The notes beneath the pieces were generated by a model, which saw only the letters and a program-made list of their open reading frames with translations, was not told where the DNA came from and did no database searches. Made by a program: the position numbers and the translations under genes. 64,000 bases of DNA, taken from the NCBI GenBank assembly GCA_030248215.1, contig JASANG010002391.1:62001-126000 (forward strand), written 5' to 3'. Shown here piece by piece: positions 1 to 13,000 of this stretch. Position 1 is the stretch's first letter, and each line of letters begins with the position of its first letter. The DNA is from Enoplolaimus lenunculus. Lineage: Eukaryota > Nematoda > Enoplea > Enoplida > Thoracostomopsidae.

Positions 1-1042
1 CAACTAGGAAACGACCGTTTTGCTCACCCAACGCCGCTTTGAAAAACGCTCCAATTGAATTTGGAACTCAACCGAACTCAACCGAACTCAACTCACCATA
101 AGTACTCGATCGCGGGTTGCTTGCGAAAAAAATTGAATAAACATCAATGGATATTGTGATTTTCCGAAAACATTTACTGTAAACAAAATTGCATACTTTT
201 CGAATTTTATTTTATTCAACTTTTCTTCCATTCATTAATGCCAAAGATGTGTTGTTGTTTAATTGGTTTTGATTTGAAATTATTTGTAATGTATATTTTG
301 TAATGGTCAGCTCCGTCGCTTGGATGTGAAGTAATCAAACAGCGGTTGATTTAGCATTTAAGTTTTAAGCTAAAAAGATTTTCGAAAAGTAAAATTTGTG
401 TTCGCTTTCGTCGTGCAGTTTTTGAAATTTGCATATTTTAGCGTAATTTAGGCTTAGAATTAAGGTTATATGCGAATTAAGAATATATGCGTACGTTCAT
501 GTTTCGGATTTAGGCGTAGGTTTGCGTTCAAGCTTACACTTAAGCTTTAGCTAAAGAGGGTCGTATGTAATAGCTAAACGGGTTGGATTCGGATTCGCCA
601 GCGATTGGAATTTGGCTAATTATTAATGGATTCGGATTTGGCCAATTAGTAGTGGATTCGGATTTGGTCAAATCGTGGATTCTGTGCCACCCGGATATTA
701 GTACCATGAAACGTTTTCTAAGGTTGGGCTCTGTCTGAAATTATGTGGCTATCGTCTCCTCAGATTGCATGTCTGTTTAATGGACCTGTATATGCTGTTT
801 GTGTTTGGCGTAGCTGTATCTATACTTAAATATTCACAACGCATTTAATATGTACATAACGCAAAATCTATTATTTCTCCTGATTTGACGTTTTTTTACT
901 TCAGAAAATGTTTGCTAAACAAAATTTAATACAGGAAACAGGACAGAACCGGATGTGATCCGATACCTGAACCTGATTAGGATGTCCGACTTTTTACTTG
1001 AGTCAAATATAAGGCAAATACATTACTAGTATGCACATGCCC

Positions 1043-1176
1043 TTAGCCAGCTCACCTTGCTAGGGGGTGCTAAAAATTTTTAGGAGGGGTATTCAAGGGT
1101 ATTTAATGACTTGCAAGCAAAGTTGAAATTTTTCTAGGGGGGCTCAGCCCCCCCCCCCCCGTTTGGCTACGGGCCC
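1043..1176. repeat. Interspersed repeat J, copy 1 ('tagccag ... ggctacgggcc')
   Basis: The unit starts near 'ttagccag' and ends with 'ggctacgggccc'. It contains a 'ggggggctcagccccccc' palindrome. Related copies lie near 25377-25540 and 61046-61165. Similar GC-rich ends are common in invertebrate non-autonomous DNA elements, but I cannot assign a superfamily. Confidence 0.5.
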
Positions 1177-1698
1177 GAGTATGCAGAAGTTAAATGATAA
1201 ACTAAACAAATTGAACAATCGGTTACTACTATAATTTGGTATAATTTTTTTATTGTTTATGCCGCAGGTTTTGCAAAATTTGACTCTGTAAACCGTAGCA
1301 TTTTTTTTATTTTTATGAGCTTAAACTACAAAACCTGGTTGAAATCACAGACAGAAAAATGTTTCGATGCGCGAGGGTTTGGTTGAAAAATAATTATATT
1401 TTAAATTTAAATTTTAATTTGTACAAAATACAAAAGTTTTGGATTGTTAGTTAATTCGGCGTAAAATAACATCAGTATTTGCTTTTAATTATTTAACTTT
1501 ATTTGCTATTATATATATTTTATATCAGGGTTCGTATTCTTAACACTGTGTGTGTTGCATCTATGGTCAGTTAGTGATATGTGTAATAACGTTTGAATGA
1601 ATGAATGAACGAACTCGGACTTCATTTTAAATTTGGAACGCTGTATCATTCGAAATTGTTCCGAATGGTGTGTATTTAAGTAGCGTTTTGTAGAATAT

Positions 1699-1747
1699 AG
1701 GCGTAGGCTTAGGCTTAGGTGTAGGCTTAGGCTTAGGCTTAGGCTTA
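1699..1747. repeat. TTAGGC-type hexamer array
   Basis: About eight imperfect copies of the TTAGGC hexamer (with GTAGGC variants) run in tandem. The hexamer matches the nematode telomere unit, but this is an interstitial array like those inside family A elements elsewhere in the window. No clear terminal inverted repeats were found around it. Confidence 0.7.
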
Positions 1748-2268
1748 TTAAAAAAGCCGACTGTTAGTAGTTGGCGATAAGTGGCGACACAGTACGCAGT
1801 TTCAAGGATACGGCCTAATGGTGCCAGTTTGAAATGGCGAGCGAACAGTGTATATACGGGTTTTTGAAATGTATATATATTCTCTATTGATCTGTGTGAT
1901 TGTGTAGAATTGTGTGCTTTTATAGCTTCGACTGTGTATTTTTGGCTAAAATGGCTTAAAAAGATAACGCCATGATTGGTGGGTTTTATAGCGCGATTCG
2001 GTTGGAGATATACGATTTTAGGCATTCACAACACAGAAATTCTGTGGTGGTTTGGTTGCGGCAAAACGTACCGGTGTACTGGGTATACTTTTTGTCGCCA
2101 TCGAATTGTTGTATATTTTGGCCACATAGAATTCAGCCAGTTACACGCTTTTGTTCTGAAGACACTGTTGATTTACTTTGATATACTGATATGATGCTTT
2201 TTCAAGACTGTCTTATGAATTGTGGTGACAATCTTACCGCAGGTTCCGGTCACTGCTCGATGGCGATG

Positions 2269-2692
2269 TACTGTAGTGACCAGAATAAGACGGAGGTGCT
2301 ACATTTTAAGTCCCAGCCAACAGGAGTCTGTATCCATAATAAGAGCCCGTTGGTGGATATAGTAAAGTCTATAAGTCCTAATTCGGTTCCATATAAGAGA
2401 CAACGTTGAGCAGTGGCGTTGACGGAATAAATTTGCAATCGACACTCAGAGAACAACCCGCATCAACTTAATTCAGAAAAAATATTAACGGACATGGATG
2501 GTAATTAACAAAAAAATGCTTCGGATAAAGCCAGTTCTGCCCCAAGTGGGAGAATGTAAAAATATAAGGGTGTTGGGTTCAACTAAACATGGGGTGAATT
2601 GAACATTAATAACTGTCCGTAGCCGAATAACAGGGGGTTTTCTCTGGGGAGGCAAAATAAATATCAGACCATTCCATCTCTTAGGGTGAACT
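2269..2692. repeat. Family C element (about 420 bp), decayed copy
   Basis: The left end reads 'ctgtagtgaccagaataag'. The interior shares 'aacaggagtctgtat' and 'caaaataaatatcag' with better copies at 25689-26105, 28534-28953 and 44470-44905. The right end is degraded. The middle is poorly matched, so bounds are approximate. Confidence 0.5.
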
Positions 2693-3568
2693 GCGCTTTA
2701 CAGTTTCGTGTAAAACAACGTGGTATGTTTATAGACCACGATTATGATTCTAAGGCATGTTGAAAAATATTACTATAAACCTCGTGAATTCTAAACGCTA
2801 AACGGGCAATTCAGGGATTAATTTATATCTGGTATATAATATATATTTCGTGCTTTGTGTGCTGTATGTATAGTTTTGGATCATGTTCGGCTGAAGAACG
2901 TGTACTTTTTAAAATCTTTCACGTATGTCTGTAAGAGTAATTATTGAATTCAGAGTACCGTAACTTGAAAAAAATTGAAAGTTTTTAAAATTTTTAGTTT
3001 AGGCTTAAATGTGGCATGCTATATCTTTATATATACTTACCATTGTTACCTCTTGGAGCTCTTCTGTCTACACCGTAATATATTGAGAAGGTTTTACTGT
3101 AAAAAGTCGTATTATCTTCAGCCGAACATTGACATTTATTTTTATGACGATTTCCATTTAAAAATTTGATTGGCTGTTTGATGGCTGTATACTTAATATG
3201 CATTTCGAATTGAATGTGTTTTATTAGTAAAAATTTGAAATTTTTGGCTTGTTTGGTAATCAATGAGTGGATAATTGATATTTTAACGCTGGATTTTTCT
3301 GTGGTAATGTTCGCAACACCGGTTAGTATAGATGGGCATCGAATATCTGGATATGAAAACCGTCTGGATATGTATCCGAAAAGAAATATGTATCCGGATA
3401 TCCGAAATGCTACTGTGTAAAAAAAATTTTAATTATGTTGTTTCACCACTAAAATGATTTTATGAAGAAAAAATTCTTGCACAAATCTTTTCGGGTCTAA
3501 ACAGTTGCATTCAGGTGTTTAGGAAACCGTATTTGTAATAAAAAATAATTAAAATAGTGTAAAGAGAG

Positions 3569-4135
3569 ATGGCAATTGACATTTGCCACAAAAATGAACG
3601 CAAAGTCGTTAGGCGAGCGCCTCGAAGTAATGATCCATATGTACGGCTGCTTGTGAAGTTGTACCGCTATTTGGCTCGAAGAACTGGCGCAAAGTTGAAC
3701 CGGATTATAATGAAACGCCTGTTTATGTCGAAACAGCACACACCGCCTCTGTCTATTGCTAGAATTATTCGACAAATGAAAAAACCTGGCCGTGAAGGCA
3801 AAACGGTCGTAGTGGTTGGTACTGTAACGAACGATAATCGTATTTTTGAGATTCCAAAATTAACGATTTGTGCGTTGCATATGACAGAACAAGCTCGGGC
3901 TCGAATTTTGAAAGCCGGGGGCGAAATTATTACGTTTGATCAGCTGGCGCTCCGATCACCGAAGGGCCAAGGAACACTACTCATACAAGGGCGTCGTAAA
4001 GCTAGAGAAGCGGAAAGACACTTTGGTCGTGCACCAGGAGTTCCGCACTCACATACAAAACCGTACATTCGCTCTAAAGGAAGAAAATTTGAAAGAGCTC
4101 GCGGTCGCAGGAAGAGTCGTGGGTTTAAAGTTTAG
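3569..4135 (+). CDS. RPL18: 60S ribosomal protein L18 (eL18)
   Basis: An uninterrupted 188-codon frame encodes ribosomal protein eL18, a structural component of the large ribosomal subunit. The length equals that of human RPL18. Conserved blocks are visible in order: [69 protein letters not shown] and the basic C-terminus. The start fits family N-termini, which begin M-G/A-(V/I)-D-I. Wording such as REAERHFG and APGVPHSH is closer to nematode than vertebrate L18, from memory of those sequences. No intron interrupts the coding region, unlike all other genes here. A 5' UTR intron cannot be excluded. The frame is intact, so a dead retrocopy is unlikely, although a functional retrocopy is possible. 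Confidence 0.97.
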   Translation: MAIDICHKNERKVVRRAPRSNDPYVRLLVKLYRYLARRTGAKLNRIIMKRLFMSKQHTPPLSIARIIRQMKKPGREGKTVVVVGTVTNDNRIFEIPKLTICALHMTEQARARILKAGGEIITFDQLALRSPKGQGTLLIQGRRKAREAERHFGRAPGVPHSHTKPYIRSKGRKFERARGRRKSRGFKV

Positions 4136-4643
4136 ATTTTGGAGTTTGTGTAATTGTTTCGTTTGCAAGTTTCAGATAAAATATGGGTTTTATTTTTTTG
4201 TGTTACAACACTGTGTATGTTATCAAGTTGTTGAAAAATAGTAAACAAATATCCTGTTCATTCGTGTATGAAACATATATTTCTGAACTGTTGAAAATAC
4301 ATTTTTGGTTCTACAGTAGCCTATATATAAAACAACGAACAGTGAGAGTATATATACAATTCAAATCTTCAAACATTAAAATTTAATTGAAATCATAGGG
4401 GAGGTTGTGAGAATGAGGCGCCCAATCGGCATTATGTTTCGATATATTAATTAAGTCGAGAGTGGGTCCTTAAGATTTGGACCACCATTACTTTTAGCGA
4501 TTTAACTGCCAAAACATATTCTTAAGTTTGAACATCTTCAGCGTAATAAACGCAAGTCTAAAACAAAACTTAAGCATAAGCCCAACCGAAAAAATTAGTC
4601 TAAATTTTAAGCCTACTATTACGATCTAGTGAAAAAGCCGAAT

Positions 4644-4755
4644 CTAGCGGATCCAGAGGGAGGGCGGGGGTGACGTACGCCCCCGCAAGAAAGTTTCTTG
4701 TGATAAAATGGTATAAGGTCCTACAATTTTCCTCTTAAAATTTTTTATAAGCTAT
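4644..4755. repeat. Interspersed repeat K, copy 1 ('agcggatccagagg')
   Basis: The motif 'agcggatccagaggg' is followed by 'acgtacgcccccgc' and a run of 'ttacaattttcct..aaaatttttt' sequence. A similar order occurs at about 61168-61350. This is a repeat of unknown class; the bounds are approximate. Confidence 0.45.
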
Positions 4756-4837
4756 TGTTCGAAACGAGATATAAATTACAAAATTCATCCATAAACAGAA
4801 CAGGTTTGTTACGGGCAAATAGGAAAACGGGACACCG

Positions 4838-5037
4838 CACTGCAAAAAACGGTGAGTCAAATTGACTCTCTCCGGAGTAAGCTTTTCCTGACTACACAAA
4901 CTGAGTAAAAATTCGACTCAGCGTGAGTCAAATTTGACTCAATTTGACTCTGGCGGAGTCCAATTTTGACTCAGTTTGTGTAGTCTGGAAAAGCCTGTTT
5001 CGGAGAGAATCAATTTGACTCACCATTTTTTGCAGTG
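4838..5037. mobile_element. Family B hairpin MITE, copy B1
   Basis: A 200-bp element with long terminal inverted repeats. The left end is 'cactgcaaaaaacggtgag' and the right end is its near reverse complement, 'caccattttttgcagtg'. The interior is also palindromic, built on GAGTCAAATTTGACTC. It is inserted into a block of 'gggaaaacgggacagctgc' repeats that continues on both sides (4797-4837 and 5038-5240). It carries no coding capacity, as expected for a non-autonomous foldback element. Confidence 0.8.
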
Positions 5038-5966
5038 GCAGCAAATTTTTGCTGAGAAAACGGGGACAATGGGACAGGCCTGTTTCGGCAAATGGGAAAA
5101 CGGGACAGCTGCAATTTTTCGCTGGGAAAACGGGACAGCTGCAATTTGTGCTGGGGAAACGAGAAAACGGGACAGGCTTGTTTCGGGCAAATAGGACAAC
5201 GGCACAGCTGCAAATTTTAGGTCGGAAAATGGAACGAAGATTTTGTAGTTGACATTGCGCCACCTGTCACTCCCTTCTGTACACTTGCGGCCGTGGCAGC
5301 CACAGCTGACTTGCATATCACTGCATTTTAATGTCATTTATAAAACTGTGCGAATTTTTTTTCGTTCAAAACACGGGTAGAGTTGAAAATTTCTGAACGA
5401 GAAAATGCGGAATGGATTGGAAAAATAATTTTAATCACAATGTCTAGCCCAAGTTAATTTGGGAGTGGGGAACCAGCCAAATTTGGGGGAAACGGCTACC
5501 CAATACCCGCGGTGTGAACGCCCTTGCAACAATACGCTTTCTTTTGGAAACGGAAAAAATGGAGGAGCTATGCTCAATTGCTGTCCCGCGGGAAAACGAG
5601 TCGCCCCGAAACTAACATGGGCCCAAAATTTTTTAAAAAAATGCAATCCGTCCGCCATTTTTTCATTAAAATTTTTGAAAATGCTCGGCTCAATTCTGTT
5701 ATCAGAAAAATAAAAATTTTGGAAATTTTTGTACTTCAATATATGTTTTACGCTTCCGTTATTTTGATCACTATCCGTTTCCTTGATTTTTACTATCCGT
5801 TTACACCCTGTTCGCCAGCACACCCTCCCGTCAGAAATCACCGAATCTTCGCTAAAAGTGGGGCAGTACTGAAAGCAACAAGGGCAGATCTATGTACGAT
5901 TATAAGCGTAGTTAAATGTTTCAACGTGGTTCCTTTTTCTTGGAACGTAAAACGACTTGTTTATAT

Positions 5967-6085
5967 CAGGGTACAACCGTAGGTCTGCTTCCGGCTCCGG
6001 TAGAAAATCGGCCTGAATTTTTGCCGGAGGTTACGGCAATTTCGGTAGTAAAATTTTGCACAATTTTGCAGGTGGAGTCCCATTT
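5967..6085. repeat. Family E element end (CAGGGTACAACC)
   Basis: It starts 'cagggtacaaccgtaggtc' and continues with 'ccggctccgg' and 'ggcaatttcggtagtaaa'. The same order occurs in the fuller copy at 37173-37454. The right end is missing or unrecognisable. Confidence 0.5.
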
Positions 6086-6386
6086 TTGTACCCAGCACAC
6101 TGTATGGTTTTCTGTGCATATCAGTGCAGCGTTACTCGCAGCTTGTCCACCCACTGAATACCACTAGAACTGAACCTAGCATGCAAGCTCAGCCTAAAGC
6201 TTAAGCATACCCTATTGGCCACAAAAAGTAACATGGATCGTACATTTGCAACTCGCGATGGGTTAAATCAGTCCAAGCTGTTTTACTGCAGTATTATTAA
6301 CACGTGTTCATGTTATTTCACTTAGCCTATAAATAACATTTACCTATTTTATTTAATATATTTCATGCATAATTAATAAACTTTTA

Positions 6387-6557
6387 GGCTTATGTAAAGA
6401 TCAGGGGCGGAACGTTTTTCTGTGGGACTGCAATAGACTAAGCTTAAGCTTTAGACTATTTTTTGCTTGGCTTAGAAATATGCTCATTTTTACGCTTAAG
6501 CTTTAGACTTAGGAATATGCTTATAATACTGTTTCGCCCCTGTTCTTTACATTGGCC
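6387..6557. mobile_element. Family A MITE with TTAGGC-type interior, copy A1
   Basis: The left end 'atgtaaagatcaggggcgg' and right end 'cgcccctgttctttacat' form imperfect terminal inverted repeats ending in GGC/GGCC. The interior is made of 'cttaagctttagact' and 'cttagaaatatgctca' modules related to the TTAGGC hexamer. At about 171 bp this is the shortest copy; others reach about 320 bp through longer hexamer runs. Confidence 0.8.
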
Positions 6558-7025
6558 AACTTTTGTACGCTTACCCCCACTAATGGATCATCCATATTAC
6601 ATACGTGGATGTAAAAAAATTGTCCAGTTTCTTAAATTCGACTGGGCTGTAAAACAGCACTCTAAACTGAAAAATAGGCAGAGTAGGGGTTTTGCTTAAT
6701 CGCTATCCCTTGTGCAATCTGAAGAAAGGATGTCGCGAGAGCAGTCAAGCTTTTTTAAGACAAGTGGAAACAAAATATAAACATTCACATACGTACGTGC
6801 AACACAATATTTACAAGTCTGCCTGGCACGCAGAAGGTCGCTAAATCGAAACCACCCGGAACCCACTTTTACAGCTGCTTAATGAAAAGGTCTGAAGTCC
6901 CTGTTCGTTCCTTGACTGAAATCACATACCCAATTGCAGCTCACTCGACCAGGGCCGTAGTAGTAGTTTAAAACTATAATGCCATAAGACTAAAACTTCT
7001 ACCTATGCACAATTTGCTCAACGTT

Positions 7026-10000
7026 TTAAGACAATTCAAACCCTGACCCAGACTCGATTGCATAGAGCAGTTTCGTTCTCATTGTCTGCTCATCTTCAAA
7101 TTCGGGTAATTTCAATAAATTCATACAGGTCGCAGCGGTTGGTAATCGAACCGGTACCCCTGCAACACGTTGCACATTCAACGGAGGATAAAGATATTTG
7201 AATCCTAAAAAACGAAAAATTTAAAACATTACAAAATTCACAAGCAAAATATTATTTGAGTAACAACCGTATGAACAGACATAATAAATAAATGCGAGTT
7301 AGTAATCTACATCTAATTACCGTTATTTCATATGACGCAGGGTGCTAAGCAGAACTGGATTATACCGGAATCGGGATCGCAACAGCAAATTATTCCGGAA
7401 TTGTAATCGGAACTAGAAATTTTGTGACTGTACAGATAATTTGTATTGACAAATATAATGTTGATTTAGAGTGTTGGATGGCAACAATTTTCAAAAAGGT
7501 CGCATGAACAAAATTGGCGATGATTTTTGTTTCTGAAAAAGTTAAACTAGAATAAATTATTGAAAAGTTAACTCAACGAAAGCAATTTAACAGAAAAATA
7601 ATACAGAAATTTTAAAATTAAAATTTCAGATTCCGATCCCGATTGATTGGGTAATCGGAATCGGGAATCGGAATTCTAAACAGAATCGGAATTACGGTTG
7701 CACCGTGCTATAACGCAATTGATTTTATTCACAGAATCTCAATCTAAAATTCAAATATTTACTTCACTTACCAAGCAATGGTGGTCGTGAACACGATGTG
7801 ACAAATCTGAGCAAAGCACGTCGTTGCACCGGGGTAAAACTAGCAACCACTTCCCAAAACATTTCAACGCTCGGATGCTGGGCGTCATAACCCGCTGAAA
7901 ACCCCAATTAATTTAAATCAATTGACTAAATACAAGTCATACGTTAATGTTACTTTAAACTCTGTTCATACGTGCAACTTATTGCATAAAAATACTACAG
8001 AAAACATAAAAATAGCTGAAATGCTGAAAGAATTTTGCTATATAACTGCTATTTTCGTGGATCAGGTGGGGTACGGTTTTTTGTGGGACCTCATTGGGCG
8101 GCTAGAATATCATATAGGCGATCCTGCTGTCCCGTTCTGTCGTTTACCTGAGTAATACGTATTGGCCCGCATATCCTGGAGGTCAATATCTTCATCGGCA
8201 CCCGATATCAGGGTTTGCAATTCACGCGGGTCAAACATACACAGCCAATCTAAATCAAGTAAATCCGCCAATCCTGCGCGGAAACACTCCGATGCGACAC
8301 GCAATTGGCGATTTAAGTAAAAATCTGCGACATAATAAATATACTCAATGCGATTGTGACTGTTCACCAGGATATTGGCGCCATTTCGACAAAGCTCCAC
8401 TTGTTTTACTGCGCCCAACTGTTCGACAGTTATCGAAAAGTCTGAAATACAAACAAACAAAATAAATTAGCTAAAATAACAACTGTAATGCTTGCATAGC
8501 TCAGTGGTTAGATCAGAGAACCGGTAGTTTGTAAGTCACGGGTGCGAGACCCACCGCATTCGCGGCAAAATTTTCGTGAAGCACTTTATGTGGTCTTCAA
8601 TAAAATCTCCTGCAGCACAACCCAAAAATCAAAGAAGTGAATATATTCCACGCTCAAAATGGAACACGTACACGTCTAAAGCCCCAATTATCGCAGATAA
8701 CTTCAATCGACACCAAACCTACGCACCAACCAACCGGTAAAATTGAAATGCAACTAGCACGTATGTACAATACGTCTGTTTAGTAATTCACACTCCATAA
8801 TCTTATCTTAATTCCAGAACACACACCGAAAAAAGTATCTGTACCGTCAGCCACGGTGGGACCGGATATTAATTTACCGGATAACGGATATTGAATTTTT
8901 TACCGGAACAGGAACCGGGTACAATTGTATATATTAAAATAAGTTATTTTTCGCTGTATTTTTAGCGCGTTCAAGGTTTTCATCTGTTGTAAAGTTCATA
9001 ATTGCTGAGGATACACTGAAATTATTTAATGCAAAAAATGCGTTTAACTCTCGCATACTGCACCTAGATTTGCATTTTCCAAGTTTACAATAGCGAGTAC
9101 GAGTTTGTTTGAGCCCCCCATACACTACTTATTTATGCTAAACACATTATTGAGCTATCCGCTAAAAGAATATTTGATTTTTGAGTTTACAATAAATCTT
9201 TCAGCTAGAAGAAATGCGTATCCCTTCCCCACGTAAAAACTTCACTATAAGAAATGCGCATTTCTCCCCAACATAAAAAAGGGCTAAAAGAAATGTGTGC
9301 GGCAAGAAATTCTTCTCTGCCACGTAAAAAGGCAACTCAACGAAATCTCGTTAAGTACAAAACAACAAAGATGCAACTAAAAGCACAAATATTGTGCGCT
9401 TATCCATACGTGAAAATTCGGTTAGATTACTACAACTACACATATATGTATATAAACGGTAAAATTACCTAAATACAAATTTTCAACGTTGCCGTCGTAG
9501 TGTTTTAAATAAATTAAATTTTGATACAACACCGGATCAAGCGAATTTAAATGATGCAATGTCACAATACGAGACAAAATTTTGAGCGAAAAAAATTCGG
9601 CCAATGGAATTTCGACGAGCATGCGTTCATAAATAGCTTTTCCGAGCATTCGTCCAATAAAATAATAGTGTCTAAAACGAAAAAATATACCAAATATAAA
9701 TACAAACACATGCAGAACGATGCAAATCGTCAGCAGAAGCCGGATATTAAATACATATTTCAACATAGAAGTTGAAAACTTAATGGGGATGTATTTAATC
9801 AATAGTTTCCATAATTTCTAATAATTTTTGTGCTTTAGAAGTGGTGTTTCGGTTTTGTCACCTCGAACACAAGCATTTTAATAAAGCATAAATAAACCTT
9901 ACAGTGATACGAACGTGCCCAAACTCCATAATAGGTGTTCTATAGCAGAAATTAGTTATTTTCAATCGTCAATCTATTACCAACACAACAGCAAACCAGA

Positions 10001-13000
10001 CTTATGTTTACCAGCAAAGTAGCCTTGATCTAAACAATTAAGACAATCTTACCTTTGAAAATTGTCTTTAAACAGCAACGGCGCAAGCGGATTCGGGTAC
10101 AACAAGCCGTCCTGTGTCGCGCTAAAGAAACCCCGCGATGGATCAAACGCAGTTTTGAGTAATTCGTTTAAAAACTCACGAAATATACCACCGCCATCGA
10201 CACCTAAAACAAAGAAACTAAACATAGTCACACACATCATAGGGAGGCGCTATGCGTTTCAAAAATATTAATGTCACCCGTTGCCCGCGTACGCTGCCAC
10301 AAGTTGCCGTATGACTACAAACGACGCCGAAGCAGTTTCAATTTAATTGGCGTTGGTAAGCACTACAATGATGTATGTACGTAACGTAACCTCTGTATAA
10401 ATCTTTGGTCTCCACGATAATTTAATTCAATCTAATGTTTTAGCTGGTCAAATACGCGAAATTACACAGCATGCAAACTCCCAGCGTTTGGCAACTCATA
10501 CTTCGAAACATAATGTGTTGCTATTCACAAACTGTCTCACTCAAATGCTGGCCCGAGGAAGATACTCAGATCAGGAATAGAACAAGAAGTCACCTTCGTG
10601 TAGTAAACACAGCATCGTACCCACTTGGCCGCCGGATAACCTACGACATTTTAGCTCCAATCATACTATACAAAATTCTTGCATACACATACCTGCTTCA
10701 TCGAGCCCAGTCCAATTAATCATTTGTACACGTATCGGTTGATGCAAGCTGCCTTCTTCCAAATGAGACAAATGCGCAAAACTGTCTTCGTATAGAAAAT
10801 CACGGCGTACGCGAATCGGAAGCCCTAAACAAAACTGACAACAATTGCAGCTTGAATGAAGATGCGTTCCGAGTAAATTAATAAAAGGTTGTATAAAATG
10901 CTCGCCTCACTGAACCAAGCAGGAAAATTTGCCATTCTCGGCAAAATTTTCAATTTTGTATTGCAAACTGGCGGATTCAGGATTTAGCGTTTATAGAGAT
11001 TTACCTACAGTGAGTTTAATATCATTTGAACTGTCTTGTTTTTTCAACTCCTGCTCCGACAGTGGCTCTGGCAAATTTTGTCGACATCCGAATCGGGTAT
11101 TTTTCGATTCCAACTGTGCAATTTTTCGATTCCAACTGTGCACTGACATTTTACCTCGATTCCACTCATTATATCCATAACCACGTTCGGTGCGATCTTC
11201 GGCAATCAAACTCGTAAAGGCTTCAACACGAACATCAAAAGGGACGGTGAACGGAATGCGACGCAAAATTGCAACTGCACGCTGTTCTTTCGCAGACGGT
11301 AATGCACCATGCAGCGATTGATTGTTGCATTCGTCATGTTGCGTCGGACCTTCACTCTCGCCAGTATTGTTTGAAAGGTGGGTGTTCGATCTTGTTGAAC
11401 TAAATGCGTCCAGCAATCGATAAACAACCTAGAATGAAACCAGTTCTTCTGTACTTCCCCCACACGGATGAGCTTAGGTTAACAAGGCGTATCTATGCCT
11501 ACGCCGACGGCTAATCCTACGCATGGGAAGACAGTGTGCAGGAGCCATAAAACATGCAATACGCCTTGCGCCAATAAGGGTAACAGTACAATTCCGCACG
11601 ATGATGAACGGCGCCGAATGACATTAAACTTATTAAAAAGTGTAGCGCCACGATAAATGGCTAGCCTATTACTATTTTACCTGATATGGTGCCTTTCGGC
11701 ATAGTTGACAGCGCTAAAAACGTAACAGCCTTACCCTTTATGGCGACGCTATACTTTTCGATAATTTTAACGCTATCCAACGCCCTCATTCACTATGCAG
11801 CGTTGTGCACGGGGATGGATAGCGATGGATGACATTAAAATTATCATAAAGTATAGCGCTACTTTAAAAGGTTACGCTATTATGTTTTAACCACGTTGGC
11901 GTTCAGCACATTCGGCGGCGCAGCAATACATGCACCTGCCACCTAAGCAGTTAATTAATGCATTGCGCCCCTCAGAACTCAGACTTTTGTCATCGTGCAA
12001 AAACATTTATAGCAAATTTCATCAACAGATCTCACACATACGCAAGTGCGTAGAGCCAGGATAGTGAACAAAATTTCTGACCTCTTGGATCTGGATGTTG
12101 CAGGTTACTCCAAACCCTGTTAAAAGCGCTTTTCACGCTTCTCCAAAATTTCGAGAGAGGATATATCACCTCGACCCGCTCCTTTGTGTACGTCATTGCA
12201 CATACTGCACAAAAACTAAATCATAGATTCCCATCTGTAATAATACAAACCTAAACCTACCGCCTGTTTTAGAATACCTGAAAATTACAACGCTGTGTGG
12301 CAATAACTATACAAGATCAATCTAATGCGCGTCCACCAATGAAGAAAATCTATTTTATTTCTTACCTGACCAGGCCGTACAAATGCTGTCTTTCTAGCGC
12401 CGCTTGCCCGCCGAAAAGCATTTAAATAACGTTGAATCGAGCGGCTTGCAGGTGCAATCCAAAAATCACGATCTTTACAAAAATGTATCCGCGAATCCCT
12501 AAAATTCGTAATTGCTAAAAAATTAAAATACAACATACGAAACGATATGGTTGTACGCCAGTATTGTAAATGTTAGCTATGCATGTGTTAACCATAATGG
12601 TATGTCCAGTAAGCCAAAGCCTAAACATAAGCATATTCCTAAGCCAATACCTCTTGCAGTTGGTAGGTGTAAATAATTAACATGTGTAAGCTCACTGGTG
12701 CACGCAGGGGTGCCTCGGCCCAGACCCCCCCAATTTTTTGGGTGAAAAACGCCAATGTCCTATGATTCTAAGTCTACATTAAACGGATGAGCTGTCAAAC
12801 GACAGAGAATAAGTGCCCCAACAAATCAATTTTTCAAGGATTTGTACCAGCACTTTAATGAAATTTACACCGCCGCAACTGCCAGAACTGAAATCATGGC
12901 TTGTTTTGCAGAAATTTGAACAGCAGTTCAGTTTTTATTGTTTAACAAAACCCGGTCCGGACCAGCTCCCCAATTTGATGTTGTATGGGAGCGGAGTGGA

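Larger units (their letters stand above)
1..3568. other. Gene-poor, repeat-bearing region upstream of RPL18
   Basis: I found no convincing exon here. The stretch is AT-rich. Around 570-700 it holds degenerate 'ggattcgg' repeats resembling the interior of CAGGGT-ended elements. It also holds a GC-rich interspersed repeat near 1043-1176, a TTAGGC array near 1699-1747 and a decayed 420-bp family C element near 2269-2692. Near 3320-3410 a 'tatccggatatccg' motif recurs in inverse form near 19120-19160. Open frames here are short and overlap repeats, so they look fortuitous. Confidence 0.6.
4136..7025. other. Intergenic region between RPL18 and the HECT ligase gene
   Basis: It holds the RPL18 3' flank, repeat K (4644-4755), a 'gggaaaacgggacagctgc' repeat block (4797-5240) split by a family B hairpin, an E-type element end (from 5967) and a family A element (6387-6557). 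No exon was supported. RPL18 and the HECT gene converge here, so both 3' UTRs should lie in it. Confidence 0.6.
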
